Of a DNA stretch of 45,624 nucleotides, positions 24,722 through 33,194 are shown one piece after another. Each line of letters opens with the position of its first letter. Position 1 is the first letter of the stretch. The stretch is from JBBCJT01 sp037190665 (GTDB lineage Bacteria; Pseudomonadota; Alphaproteobacteria; Acetobacterales; Acetobacteraceae): assembly GCA_037190665.1 (NCBI GenBank), contig JBBCJT010000056.1, positions 1 to 45,624 of the forward strand. The letters are read 5' to 3'. Under the pieces are notes generated by a model, which searched no databases, was not told the DNA's origin, and was given only the letters and a program-made list of their open reading frames with translations. Both the position numbers and the translations under genes were made by a program.

Positions 24722-25189
24722 TCTTAGACCACATGACACATATCACAAGAACAAAAAGAGAATCAGCCAGCCAATCCTCTCACATGAGAATGGACAGGGG
24801 ATTATCCCCGTTTCCACCCCAGACGGGATGTGCTGCCCAAGGTCCCGCCCGGCGGCATTCGGGCCGCTTCATCATCGACCCCGCCCGCAACTCACTCCGG
24901 CCGAGGACTGCCTGCCCAGCCTCCGCCTGATGCCCCGCCAAGGGAGGTTGCCGGAGGATGTACATCCTCGCCTCAAGGATCGCGTGGTATCTGTCGAACG
25001 CCACCCGCCCGATGGTGCCCGCATGAAAAGTGGCGATCATCCTATCGAAAGGCGCTGCGGCACGCAGGGCTGACTCGCGGCACGCCGCTTCAAGGTCGAG
25101 AACGGCACGGCCTCGCCGGAAGCCATCGCCAGCGTTCGGCACAATGAACTCACACGCCTGAACGAAGAAGCCGCTGCCTCGGATACCCT
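24722..25189. other. Gene-free stretch at island right edge
   Basis: This 468-bp stretch holds the AT-rich promoter region of the dcm operon (24722-24790) and then GC-rich sequence with no frame that looks like a known protein. Short open segments exist on both strands but have no family motif, ribosome site or codon pattern that would support a gene. No copy of the tRNA-Arg 3' end was found here, so an attachment site cannot be marked. Confidence 0.5.
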
Positions 25190-26650
25190 TCAGATGTCCT
25201 CCGCACCGAAGACCTCGTACCCCGGTGTCAGGGTGCCGCCGGGATCGAAACGCTGCTTGGCGCTGCGCAATCCCGCCCAGGCCGGCCCGAAATGCCTGCG
25301 CCAATCGTTCCGGGACATCGGGAACGCGCTCACCGGATACAGGGTGCCGCCGGCCGCAAGCACCCGCTCGTAGATGGCCCGGTTCGCCTCGACGAGCCGG
25401 CGCGCTTCGCCGGCCGCATCGGTTTCGGGCATCCGCACGAGGTTGAACGCGTAGACCGGATCATCCCCCGGCAACCGCACCAGCGGGCTGGTGACGGCCG
25501 CCCGGCGAAAGGCGGACAGCACGATCTGGCCGAAGCCGCCCAGCTCCGCCGGCGTCAGCCGCTCCAGCTCCTCGCCGACCACGGACCCGACCTCCGCATC
25601 GCCGACGAATGTCGTGAGCCACGGATGCGGATGGAACCACTGGCTGTTGGCCCGCAGCCGCTGCTCCAGCGCCGCGAGCCGGTTGAGATAGTCGAAGTAC
25701 CGCAGCGTGCTCAGCGATGCCGCGGACCGCTCATCGGACAAGCCGGCGAGCAGCGCATCGTCATCCGGCACCCCGTCGCCGGAGAAGTAGCGCGCGGCGT
25801 CCAGCCTGAATGTCCAGCCGCCCCGCGCCGGCAGTATCGCACCCTGCACCGCATCGAACCTGTCCTCGGCGGCGAGCATCCGTTCGTCCGCCAGCAGCCC
25901 CGCCAGATCCGGATAGGTGAGCACGTAGCGGCGCACCTTCCCGGGCGCCGGAATGAGCCTGACGGTGGCCTGCGTGATGACGCCGACCTGCCCCAGCCCC
26001 GCGCGCACCGCGTCGAACAGCTCCGCGTCAGCGGATGGCGAGCATGAGATCGTCTCGCCCCTGCCGGTGACGACCTCCAGCGCGAGGACGTTGTCGCTCT
26101 GCATCCCGTGGCGGGAGGTCGTGCCCCCGATGCCGCCGACCGCCAGCGTGCCGCCCACCGACAGTTCTAGGTAATCCGTGAGCACCGGCGGCGTGAGCCC
26201 GCGCGGCAGCGTCGCGGCGAGCACCTCGCTCCATTTCGCCCCGGCGCCCACAGCGATCCGGTCGCCCCGGATCTCGCGGATGGCGCGCAGGTGCGTCATG
26301 TCGATGACGATGCCGTCGCGGACCTGGGCGCGGCCATACACCGAATGGCCCTGCCCGCGCGGCGCGATCCTGCGACGCTGCTCGCCCGCCCGGCGGATCA
26401 TTCGCGCGACATCCCGAGCCGATCCGGGCTGGAAAACCGCGTCGGGCATCCGGTGGACGATGTGCCCGAAATCCTCCGCGGCCGCGGCGCGCGATGCGTG
26501 GTCGCGGCGCAGCGTTCCGTCCGGCGGCGGTGCTGCTTGCTGACGGGATCGGGAAGCGGGCGGGGTTGCCGTCTCCGCGCCGTCAGCGCGGCCGCTTCCC
26601 ACCGCGGCGGCGAGGCCGGCGGTCAGGATCGTTCGACGATCGGGGGTCAT
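25190..26650 (-). CDS. FAD-binding oxidoreductase, cytokinin dehydrogenase-like
   Basis: A 486-residue flavoprotein with an N-terminal twin-arginine-like signal (DRRTILTAGLAAAVGSG), a PCMH-type FAD domain containing PRGQGHSVYG (His102, where cytokinin dehydrogenases attach FAD covalently) and ELSVGGTLAVGGIGGTTSRHG, and a C-terminal cap with FHPHPWLTTFVGD and a final RFDPGGTLTPGYEVF. The closest well-known relatives are plant and bacterial cytokinin dehydrogenases that cleave the side chain of isopentenyladenine-type hormones; other alcohol or sugar oxidases share the fold. GAGAGG precedes the ATG. It is 51 nt downstream of the SnoaL-like gene and probably cotranscribed. Confidence 0.88.
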   Translation of the reverse strand: MTPDRRTILTAGLAAAVGSGRADGAETATPPASRSRQQAAPPPDGTLRRDHASRAAAAEDFGHIVHRMPDAVFQPGSARDVARMIRRAGEQRRRIAPRGQGHSVYGRAQVRDGIVIDMTHLRAIREIRGDRIAVGAGAKWSEVLAATLPRGLTPPVLTDYLELSVGGTLAVGGIGGTTSRHGMQSDNVLALEVVTGRGETISCSPSADAELFDAVRAGLGQVGVITQATVRLIPAPGKVRRYVLTYPDLAGLLADERMLAAEDRFDAVQGAILPARGGWTFRLDAARYFSGDGVPDDDALLAGLSDERSAASLSTLRYFDYLNRLAALEQRLRANSQWFHPHPWLTTFVGDAEVGSVVGEELERLTPAELGGFGQIVLSAFRRAAVTSPLVRLPGDDPVYAFNLVRMPETDAAGEARRLVEANRAIYERVLAAGGTLYPVSAFPMSRNDWRRHFGPAWAGLRSAKQRFDPGGTLTPGYEVFGAEDI

Positions 26651-26701
26651 GAACGCCTCTCGATCAGGACACGCGCCGCCAACCGCGGTGCCCGCCCGTC
26701 G

Positions 26702-27127
26702 CTACTCGGTGTGCGGCGGAGCCTCGACCGCCCAGTCCGGATCGGCCCCCGACGGGTGATCCATGAAGAATACCCAGGTGCCATCGGGCAGCCGGCGGTG
26801 AACCTCCATGCCGTGATGATGCACCTCGACCGGCTTGCCGCTCTTGTCGGTGCCCCTGATCAGCCATTGCGACCGCGTCATCGCGAAATCGCCGGCGACC
26901 GTCGTGTGATGGGTCACGACATCCATGTGCGGCTTCAGCCCGACATAGGCGGCCATCGTCTTGCGGATGCCGTCCGCGCCGCGCGCGATGCTGACCCGCC
27001 CGTGGACGTCGTCGATCTGAACGATCGAAGCTTCGGGGTGATACATCGCCGCCGCGGCGTCGACATCCTGCGCGTTGAAGGCGCGCGCGAGCCAGAGATT
27101 GCAGAGCTCGGGGGACGGAGCGCCCAT
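26702..27127 (-). CDS. SnoaL-like (NTF2 fold) nuclear transport factor family protein
   Basis: A 141-residue NTF2-fold protein. The start WLARAFNAQDVDAAAAMYHPEASIVQID is the usual first helix and strand of SnoaL-like proteins, followed by DGIRKTMAAYVGLKP and a curved sheet with MTRSQWLIRGTDKSG and WVFFMDHPSGADPDWA. Such proteins bind or isomerise small ligands; the substrate is unknown. ATG at 27127 is chosen because GGAG lies upstream at good spacing. It is divergent from the LysR gene and precedes the cytokinin dehydrogenase-like gene on the same strand. Confidence 0.85.
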   Translation of the reverse strand: MGAPSPELCNLWLARAFNAQDVDAAAAMYHPEASIVQIDDVHGRVSIARGADGIRKTMAAYVGLKPHMDVVTHHTTVAGDFAMTRSQWLIRGTDKSGKPVEVHHHGMEVHRRLPDGTWVFFMDHPSGADPDWAVEAPPHTE

Positions 27128-27155
27128 TTCGCCTACTCCCATGGACTGACGGTTC

Positions 27156-27172
27156 GGCCGGATGCGCCGGCC
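27156..27172. promoter_or_regulatory. Inverted repeat in the SnoaL/lysR divergent region
   Basis: GGCCGG-ATGCG-CCGGCC is a 6-bp inverted repeat with a 5-nt centre, 29 nt upstream of the SnoaL-like gene. It may be an operator for the divergent LysR protein, although the classic T-N11-A pattern is not obvious, and GC-rich palindromes arise easily by chance in this genome. Confidence 0.35.
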
Positions 27173-27231
27173 CTGCCCGTGGAGGTCGGAGCTGCGCCGC
27201 GCGAGACAATTGCTGCCGCAGGCGATACACT

Positions 27232-27248
27232 CTCCCGCCAAGCGGGAG
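27232..27248 (+). promoter_or_regulatory. Hairpin covering the lysR ribosome binding site
   Basis: CTCCCGC-CAA-GCGGGAG forms a perfect 7-bp stem with a 3-nt loop. Its right arm contains the GGGAG that is the only good ribosome binding site for the LysR ATG at 27256, so the folded form would hide the site. The sequence resembles the hairpin arms of repeat family B. Confidence 0.5.
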
Positions 27249-27255
27249 GGTGGCC

Positions 27256-28149
27256 ATGAATCGGCTGGAGGATCTCACGACCTTCGTCGCCGTGGTGGAC
27301 AAGGGTGGCCAGACCGCCGCCGCCCGCCACCTCGGCCGGTCGCTGCAATCGGTCAATCGTTCGCTGATGGCGCTGGAACAGTGCGTCGGCGTCGAACTCA
27401 TCCGGCGCACCACGCGCCAGTCGAGCCCGACCGAGGCGGGGCTCGCGTTCTACCGCCGGATCAAGCCCGCGCTGGTGGAGATCGCGGACGCCAGGCAGGA
27501 AGCGGCCAACAGGCGCGCCGATTTCTCGGGCGTGATCCGGATCGCCGCCCCGGTGCAGTTCGCCGCGGCGCAGGTCGCACCCGCGGTCTGCGACTTCATG
27601 GAACGCCATCCGCAGGTCGAGATCGAGCTGCGGCCATCCGATCATGCGGCGGACCTCGTCGATGACGATCTCGACGTGGCGATCCGCATCCGGGAGCTGG
27701 GGGATTCGACGCTGAAGGCCCGGCGACTTGGTGAGCTGCGGGTCGTCGCGTTCGGGGCGCCGGGGTATTTCGACCGCCACGGCCGGCCGGAGCATCCGCG
27801 CGATCTTGCCCGGCACGAATGCATCGTCCGCGTCGTGGATCGGCATCCCGAACCCTGGCCCTTCCGCATCGGCGGGCAGCGGAGGCTGGTGCGGGTGAAC
27901 GGGCGTTTCCGCACCGACAGCGTGGCCGCGACGACGACGGCGGTGCTGCGTGGCGTGGGCCTTGGTCTTGCTCCGCTGTGGCAGATCCGGGGGGCGCTCG
28001 ATCAGGGAATGGTCGAGCTGATCCTCGAGGATTACGAGGCCGCGAAACTGCCGATCAATGCGGTCTTTCCGCCGACGCGCATGCCGATCGCGAAGACGCG
28101 GGCGTTTGTCGATCTGCTTGCTGAACGGCTGCGGGGTGAGAACCTCTGA
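27256..28149 (+). CDS. LysR family transcriptional regulator
   Basis: A 297-residue regulator. The N-terminal winged helix reads MNRLEDLTTFVAVVDKGGQT and RSLQSVNRSLMALEQCVGVELIRRTTRQSSPTEAG, typical of LysR. The effector domain follows (GVIRIAAPVQFAAAQVAPAV, VDDDLDVAIRIREL, RTDSVAATTTAVLRGVGLGLAPLW). ATG at 27256 follows GGGAGGG; a GTG two codons earlier is weaker. It is divergent from the SnoaL-like and cytokinin-dehydrogenase-like genes and probably regulates them. Confidence 0.94.
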   Translation: MNRLEDLTTFVAVVDKGGQTAAARHLGRSLQSVNRSLMALEQCVGVELIRRTTRQSSPTEAGLAFYRRIKPALVEIADARQEAANRRADFSGVIRIAAPVQFAAAQVAPAVCDFMERHPQVEIELRPSDHAADLVDDDLDVAIRIRELGDSTLKARRLGELRVVAFGAPGYFDRHGRPEHPRDLARHECIVRVVDRHPEPWPFRIGGQRRLVRVNGRFRTDSVAATTTAVLRGVGLGLAPLWQIRGALDQGMVELILEDYEAAKLPINAVFPPTRMPIAKTRAFVDLLAERLRGENL

Positions 28150-28210
28150 TACCGGTCGGGATTTCGGCTGGCCCGGGATGTCCTGCGGGCGGTAGCGGCC
28201 CTCACCCCGG

Positions 28211-28234
28211 CCCTCTCCCGGAAGCGGGAGAGGG
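28211..28234. repeat. Family B-type hairpin (isolated arm)
   Basis: CCCTCTCCCG-GAAG-CGGGAGAGGG is a perfect 10-bp stem with a 4-nt loop, preceded by CCCTCACC, as in the arms of repeat family B, but without the 24-bp core. It lies downstream of lysR and may end its transcript. Confidence 0.75.
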
Positions 28235-28314
28235 AGAAGAAGCTCCCTCTCGTTTCGCGCGCAGCCGCCACACCGACACTGCGCTTCAAACATCCCTGCG
28301 ATGGCCCGGCAGCA

Positions 28315-28347
28315 CGACACGGCCGGTGTGCAACACCGGCCGTGTCG
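28315..28347. terminator. Perfect 15-bp stem between convergent lysR and TPP-enzyme genes
   Basis: The arms 28315-28329 and 28333-28347 are perfectly complementary over 15 bp around the loop GCA. It sits 12 nt beyond the stop of the TPP-enzyme gene and about 165 nt after lysR. There is no T-run on either side, so it would be a rho-independent-like or mRNA-end-stabilising structure acting in both directions. Confidence 0.65.
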
Positions 28348-28359
28348 CGTGCCGGATCG

Positions 28360-29979
28360 TCACGCCCTTGTCGGCGTGATGAACCCGAAGGGCGACGGTT
28401 CCTTCGTGATGTCGGTCATCACCTCGATCAGACACGGCGCGTTCGCGGCCAGCGCCTCGCGCAGCGCGCCGCGCAAGCCATCGGCATCGCCCACCCGCCA
28501 GGACCGCACGCCGAACGCCTTCGCGTAGGTCTGGAAGTCGGGGTTGGTCAGCTCCGCACCGGAATGCCGCCCGTCATACAGCCGGCGCTGGTCGCGCAGC
28601 ACGTTGCCGTACGACTCATTGTTGAACAGCACCGTCACCAGGTTGATGCCGAAGCGCACGGCGGTGGCGAGATCCGATCCGCCGAACAGGAAGCCGCCAT
28701 CGCCCGTCACCGCCACCACGGCACGGTCGGGATGCGCGACCTTCACGCCGAGTGCTGTGGGAAAACCCGCCCCGAGATTGCCGGAGAACCCCGTGCCGAT
28801 CGCGGTGCGCGGCTGGTGGAAGGGCATGCCGAATGCGGACACGTAGCCCACCTGCGTCATCTCGTCGCAAAAGATGCCGTCTTCCGGCAGCACGTCGCGG
28901 ATCGCCTCGAGGAACGACATCTGCGGCTGCAGCGACTGGATCTCGGCGGCCACTTCGGCCTTCGCCTTCGCGATCGCGGCCGCGCGGCCCGGATCGTCGC
29001 GGCCCGCGACGGCAGCGGTCAGTGCCCCGGCCGCATCGGCGGCATCCGCCACGATCCCCAGATCGACCGCCAGCCGCCGCATCTCGGCCGGGTCGATGTC
29101 GATGCGCGCGATCCGGATGCCCTGCGGCAGCTTGCCCCAGCGCGCGGTCGGCACATCCAGCCGCGTGCCGATGCCGATCAGCAGGTCCGTCTCCGGCCAC
29201 AGCCTGTAGCCGGCGGGCACGGTCAGGCTCAGCGGATGCCGGTCATCCAGCACGCCGCGGCCGCCGCGATAGCGCACGACGGGCGCGCCGATCTTCTCCG
29301 CCAGCGCCTGGATCTCCGGCCCGGCATCCATCGCGCCGCTGCCGATCCAGATCATGGGATTGCGCGCCGCGTCGATCATCTCGGCCAGCCGCGCGATCTT
29401 CGTCGGATCGGGCACCGGATCGGCATAGGGCGGCACCGGGTCGTGCGGCGTCACCTCGACGGCGGCGGGAAGCTGATCGAGGGGGATCTCCAGCGCCACC
29501 GGACCGGGCCGGCCGGACATCATCTCCTGGAAGGCGCGGGCCACCTTGCGGGGTGCCTCGGTCGGGTCCTCGATCCGGTCCGCGTGGCGCACCAGCGTCC
29601 GCAGCGTCGCAAGCTGGTCCGGCAGTTCGTGCAACTGGCCGCGCAACCGGCCGATCTGGGCGGACGGCACCTGCCCGGTCAGGCACAGGATCGGCGCATT
29701 GACGCTCCAGGCGGTGGACAGCGCGGCGGTGGTGTTCAGCATCCCCGGCCCCGGAACCACGGAATAGACCGCGGGCCGGCCGGTCGCGCAGGCGTAGCCG
29801 AGGGCCATGTAGGCGGTCGTCTGCTCATGCCGCGCGTTGATGATGCGGATGCGGTTGGCGTTGCGGGCGAAGGCGTCGAACAGCCCGTACATCTGCACGC
29901 CCGGCAGCCCGAACACGGTATCGATCCCGTGGCGGATCAGGCTGTCGACGATCGCATCGCCACCGGTCATTCGCGGCAT
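28360..29979 (-). CDS. Thiamine pyrophosphate-binding enzyme, acetolactate synthase large-subunit-like
   Basis: A 539-residue TPP enzyme. The N-terminal PYR domain has GIDTVFGLPGVQMYGLFDAF and RHEQTTAYMALGYA with the catalytic Glu52; the central domain contains IWIGSGAMDAG and DIDPAEM; the PP domain has the TPP motif GDGGFLFGGSDLATAVRFGINLV...NN (about 424-453). There is no ilvH-type small subunit next to it, so it is more likely a catabolic decarboxylase or ligase (for example of benzoylformate, oxalyl or sulfoacetaldehyde type) than a valine-pathway enzyme. The ATG at 29979 has GGGAGG upstream. It is divergent from the DyP peroxidase. Confidence 0.9.
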   Translation of the reverse strand: MPRMTGGDAIVDSLIRHGIDTVFGLPGVQMYGLFDAFARNANRIRIINARHEQTTAYMALGYACATGRPAVYSVVPGPGMLNTTAALSTAWSVNAPILCLTGQVPSAQIGRLRGQLHELPDQLATLRTLVRHADRIEDPTEAPRKVARAFQEMMSGRPGPVALEIPLDQLPAAVEVTPHDPVPPYADPVPDPTKIARLAEMIDAARNPMIWIGSGAMDAGPEIQALAEKIGAPVVRYRGGRGVLDDRHPLSLTVPAGYRLWPETDLLIGIGTRLDVPTARWGKLPQGIRIARIDIDPAEMRRLAVDLGIVADAADAAGALTAAVAGRDDPGRAAAIAKAKAEVAAEIQSLQPQMSFLEAIRDVLPEDGIFCDEMTQVGYVSAFGMPFHQPRTAIGTGFSGNLGAGFPTALGVKVAHPDRAVVAVTGDGGFLFGGSDLATAVRFGINLVTVLFNNESYGNVLRDQRRLYDGRHSGAELTNPDFQTYAKAFGVRSWRVGDADGLRGALREALAANAPCLIEVMTDITKEPSPFGFITPTRA

Positions 29980-30050
29980 GGTGGTTGTATCCTCCCGAAA
30001 AACGACGGGATCGGACCATCGAACGGCCCAGCCGCCAAGTGCCTGAATCA

Positions 30051-30076
30051 GATGCGAAATGTAAAACCATCGCATC
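30051..30076. promoter_or_regulatory. Inverted repeat between the TPP-enzyme and DyP genes
   Basis: GATGCGA (30051-30057) and TCGCATC (30070-30076) are perfect inverted 7-mers separated by the AT-richer 12-nt spacer AATGTAAAACCA, in the 206-bp divergent promoter region. The AT-rich island inside otherwise GC-rich DNA makes a promoter or operator plausible. Confidence 0.5.
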
Positions 30077-30185
30077 GGGCGGGACCGGGACCCGACTGCG
30101 CCGCCCGGTTTGTGAGTCCGCCGGGGCTCCGCCTACGCTGGAACCGGCTACCACCACGATCAGCACGGCGCGCAGGAGCTACGCC

Positions 30186-31184
30186 ATGGCCGGACCAGGC
30201 ACGACGACGCCCCAACCCTTCCTGCAAGGCAACGGCCTCGCGGTCAGCCACCTCCAGTTCACCTTCCGCGGCGATGCCGCACCGGCGGCGATCATCTCCA
30301 GCCTCGGCCCGCTATGGGAGACGGCGCTCGTCGGCGACGACGATCCCACGGTCGATGGCGTCTACGGGCGCACCGCGGCACCCGAATACGGCGCCGCGAG
30401 CGGCAGCATCGTGGTCGGGTTCCGGCCCGAATTCTGGGTCTCGGTCGATCCGGGCGGAGTTCCGGGGAACCTGCACGGCTTCACGACCGACCTGCGCGGC
30501 GTGGACGGATCGCTCGCGCCGGCGACGCAGCGCGACCTGTGGATCTGGATCAACCAGTCCTCGGTGGACCGGCTCTACGACAGCATCCGCAAGGTGCGCA
30601 CGGTGCTGGCCGGCATCGCCGACCTCGCCGAGGCGCGCGAGTGCTTCACCTACCACAACAGCCTGACCCTCGACGGCTTCGCGGACGGCATCGGCAATCC
30701 CAACGTGTTCCGCGCGCCATCCGTCACTGTCATCCCGCCGGGCAGCCCCGGCGCGGGGGGCACGACGGTCCTCGTGCAGAAATGGCTGATCGAGGTGGAG
30801 CGCATGCGGACCCTGACGCTGCGGCAGGGCGAAGCCGTCTACGGTCGCTCGAAGCTCAAGGGCCACAAGCTAAGCCCGCTGCCGCAGCGCTCCCACGTCG
30901 CGCGCAACCAGTTCTACGGCGCGGACGGCGACACGATCGATATCGTCCGGCGCAACGCCTATTTCGGCGACCCGCGCGAGGCCGGCGTGATGTTCGTGGG
31001 CTTCAGCAACGACATCGCGGTGACGTTCGGCATGCTGCAGCAGATGTACGGCGTCGGGCCGGATGGCTCGACCGCCGTCGATGCGCTGCTCGACTACTCG
31101 CGGGCGGTCAGCGGCGCGATCTACTTCGTCCCGTCCTTCGATGCGCTGCAACGCGCGGGCGTGAAGGTCGAGGACCAGCCCTGA
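30186..31184 (+). CDS. Dyp-type (dye-decolorizing) heme peroxidase
   Basis: A 332-residue heme peroxidase that uses H2O2 to oxidise dyes, phenols or other substrates. The DyP signature GFADGIGNP (residues 164-172) carries the distal catalytic Asp, and RSHVARN holds the proximal heme ligand His237. The length fits the smaller B-type class. No Tat signal is seen at the N-terminus and the C-terminus does not show an encapsulin cargo tail, so a cytoplasmic free enzyme is likely. AGGAG precedes the ATG. Confidence 0.95.
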   Translation: MAGPGTTTPQPFLQGNGLAVSHLQFTFRGDAAPAAIISSLGPLWETALVGDDDPTVDGVYGRTAAPEYGAASGSIVVGFRPEFWVSVDPGGVPGNLHGFTTDLRGVDGSLAPATQRDLWIWINQSSVDRLYDSIRKVRTVLAGIADLAEARECFTYHNSLTLDGFADGIGNPNVFRAPSVTVIPPGSPGAGGTTVLVQKWLIEVERMRTLTLRQGEAVYGRSKLKGHKLSPLPQRSHVARNQFYGADGDTIDIVRRNAYFGDPREAGVMFVGFSNDIAVTFGMLQQMYGVGPDGSTAVDALLDYSRAVSGAIYFVPSFDALQRAGVKVEDQP

Positions 31185-31208
31185 GCCGCATATAGCCCGA
31201 GCGGCGGA

Positions 31209-33194
31209 TTACTCCGCCGCCTGACGCGGGCGCATGTACGGCAGTTCCGCGAGCAGCGCGTCGAAGGCCGCCCGCACCGCCGCCCTGCCGCCGCCTTCCG
31301 CCGTCACCGCCTGCATCAGCCGGCGCTTGACGAAGTAGCGCCAGTGGATCGGCAGGGTGGCGAGGATGTCCGTCATCTCCGCGTAGGCCTCATACGTCCA
31401 GACACGCTCGAAGACGTCCCGCGCCTCGCCGAAATGGAAATGCGGGTGGGGCGCGTTGCGGCGCTGGCTGGCGCGCAGCGCCTCGGTCGCCGCGACATCC
31501 ACGGCATCGCCGCGGATCACCACGCCGTAATCCGCCTCCGCATTCGCCGCCGGCACGTAGCCGCAGATCACGTCGCGCAGCACGCGCTCCGGCTCGCGGT
31601 CCAGCGGGTCGCCGCGCCCGCCGCCGCCCGGCGAGACGATGCTGACGATGTCGCCCGGATTGGCCGAGAACGTGTCGATGTTGTCGAGCAGCCGCGCATC
31701 CGGCCGCCCCGGGTTGAGCGACATGGTGGACGGCCTTCCCGCCTTGCCGCCCAGGATGCCCCAGGCCTGGAAGCGGCAGCGGTCGCGGTTGCGGGCGGTG
31801 ATGCGCGTGTTCGGCGTGAACACCTGGAACTCCATCCGCGTCGCGAGCCCGCCGCGCCAGCGCCCCGCCCCGCCCGTGCCCGGCGCGAGGCCGTAGCGGC
31901 GGAAGCGGATCGGCACTTCGGCCTCGGTGATCTCGATCGGCGTGTTCTTGAGGTAGGCCGCATCCGCGCCGGACCCGTCCGTCCCGTCCCCGTGCGGCAT
32001 GCCGCCCGCCCCGCCCACCACCGGGTTCACCGCGGCGATCACCGAATCGCCGGTGCGGTCGTCATGCGTCATCACGTTGATGATGGAGGAGGAACCCGCG
32101 GGGGCCGCCGGCATCCGTTCCGGCATGGCGAGGCCGAAGGCGCCGAACAGCAGGCTGCGCAGCCGCGCGCAGGACAGGCTGCGCATGCCCACCGCGGCCG
32201 GGAACTGGGGGTTCACCATCGTTCCTTCCGGCAGGATGCAGTGGAAGGGCCGCGTCAGCCCGTGGTTCAGCAGCAGGTTCGGGTTGAGCGAGAACAGGAT
32301 GTAGTACACGCCCACCAGGATCAGCGTGTGATGCGGGTTCCCGCCCGTCGGCACGTTGAGCGAGGAGGTGAGCTGCGGATCGCTGCCGGTGAAGTCGAGG
32401 ACCGCGGAATCGCCCTGGATGCGCAGCGTCACCGCGAGCCGCGCCGGGTAACCGTCCGGCCCGTCCTCGTCCGCGTAGTCGGAGAAGAAGTACTCGCCGT
32501 CCGGGATGGAGCGCAGGATCTCCCGCGCCTGATGCTCGGCATAGTCCAGCAGGTCCGCGAGACCCTGGCGCAGCGTGTCCGCGCCGAACTTCGCGATCAT
32601 CTCGCGGATCTTGCGCTCGCCCGTGTTCATCGCGCCGACGAAAGCCTTCAGGTCGCCGAGGTTCAATGCCGGCTTGCGGACATTGTTCAGCATCACGTCG
32701 ACCAGTTCCTGGTTGAGGACGCCGCGGCGATAGAGCTTGGAGGGGCGGAAGCGGATGCCCTCCTGATGGATCTCGGTCAGCGCGCGCGACAGGCTCGCCG
32801 GTACCGCCCCGCCCATGTCGGTGTTGTGGATGTGGCCGGACGCGAAGCAGAGGATCTCGCCCTCATGGAAGATCGGCTTCCAGATCACGAGGTCCGGCGT
32901 GTGCGTGGCGAGGTAGCCGGCATAGGGATCGTTGGTCATGCCGATGTCGCCCGGCTCGTAGTCGGGGATCATCGGGATGGCGTCGCCGTAGTCGATGCCG
33001 GGATACCACGTCGCTCCCAGATCCATCGGCACCGCGCAGGTCTTCCCGTGCGCGTCGAGGATCTGGATGGTGAAGTCCTCCGTCTCCTTCACGAAGGTGG
33101 AGTGCGCCGTGCGGTACAGCGTGTAGGCCATGTTCTCCGCGGCGGCGCGGGTATGGTTGGCGAGGATCTCCAGCGTGATCTTGTCGAGGCTCAT
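31209..33194 (-). CDS. hyuB: Hydantoinase B / oxoprolinase family protein (copy 1)
   Basis: A 661-residue HyuB-type subunit. The N-terminus ITLEILANHTRAAAENMAYTLYRTAHSTFVKE..DF is characteristic, followed by VPMDLGATWYPG, EPGDIGMTNDPY, CFASGHIHNTDMGG and C-terminal SPGGGGRGDPLDREPERVLRDV. With HyuA it hydrolyses a cyclic amide (hydantoin, 5-oxoproline or related) with ATP. It starts in the stop codon of hyuA copy 1 (ATGA overlap) and is the last gene of the operon that begins at 39303. Confidence 0.93.
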   Translation of the reverse strand: MSLDKITLEILANHTRAAAENMAYTLYRTAHSTFVKETEDFTIQILDAHGKTCAVPMDLGATWYPGIDYGDAIPMIPDYEPGDIGMTNDPYAGYLATHTPDLVIWKPIFHEGEILCFASGHIHNTDMGGAVPASLSRALTEIHQEGIRFRPSKLYRRGVLNQELVDVMLNNVRKPALNLGDLKAFVGAMNTGERKIREMIAKFGADTLRQGLADLLDYAEHQAREILRSIPDGEYFFSDYADEDGPDGYPARLAVTLRIQGDSAVLDFTGSDPQLTSSLNVPTGGNPHHTLILVGVYYILFSLNPNLLLNHGLTRPFHCILPEGTMVNPQFPAAVGMRSLSCARLRSLLFGAFGLAMPERMPAAPAGSSSIINVMTHDDRTGDSVIAAVNPVVGGAGGMPHGDGTDGSGADAAYLKNTPIEITEAEVPIRFRRYGLAPGTGGAGRWRGGLATRMEFQVFTPNTRITARNRDRCRFQAWGILGGKAGRPSTMSLNPGRPDARLLDNIDTFSANPGDIVSIVSPGGGGRGDPLDREPERVLRDVICGYVPAANAEADYGVVIRGDAVDVAATEALRASQRRNAPHPHFHFGEARDVFERVWTYEAYAEMTDILATLPIHWRYFVKRRLMQAVTAEGGGRAAVRAAFDALLAELPYMRPRQAAE

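Noticed and set aside
21545..25189. Direct repeat of the tRNA-Arg 3' end as an attachment site
   Set aside because: No second copy of the T arm and acceptor sequence was found by eye downstream to 25.2 kb.
24780..25304. Possible 174-residue gene on the minus strand at the island edge
   Set aside because: It overlaps the end of the FAD oxidoreductase, has no family features and no ribosome site; other frames on the opposite strand look equally gene-like.
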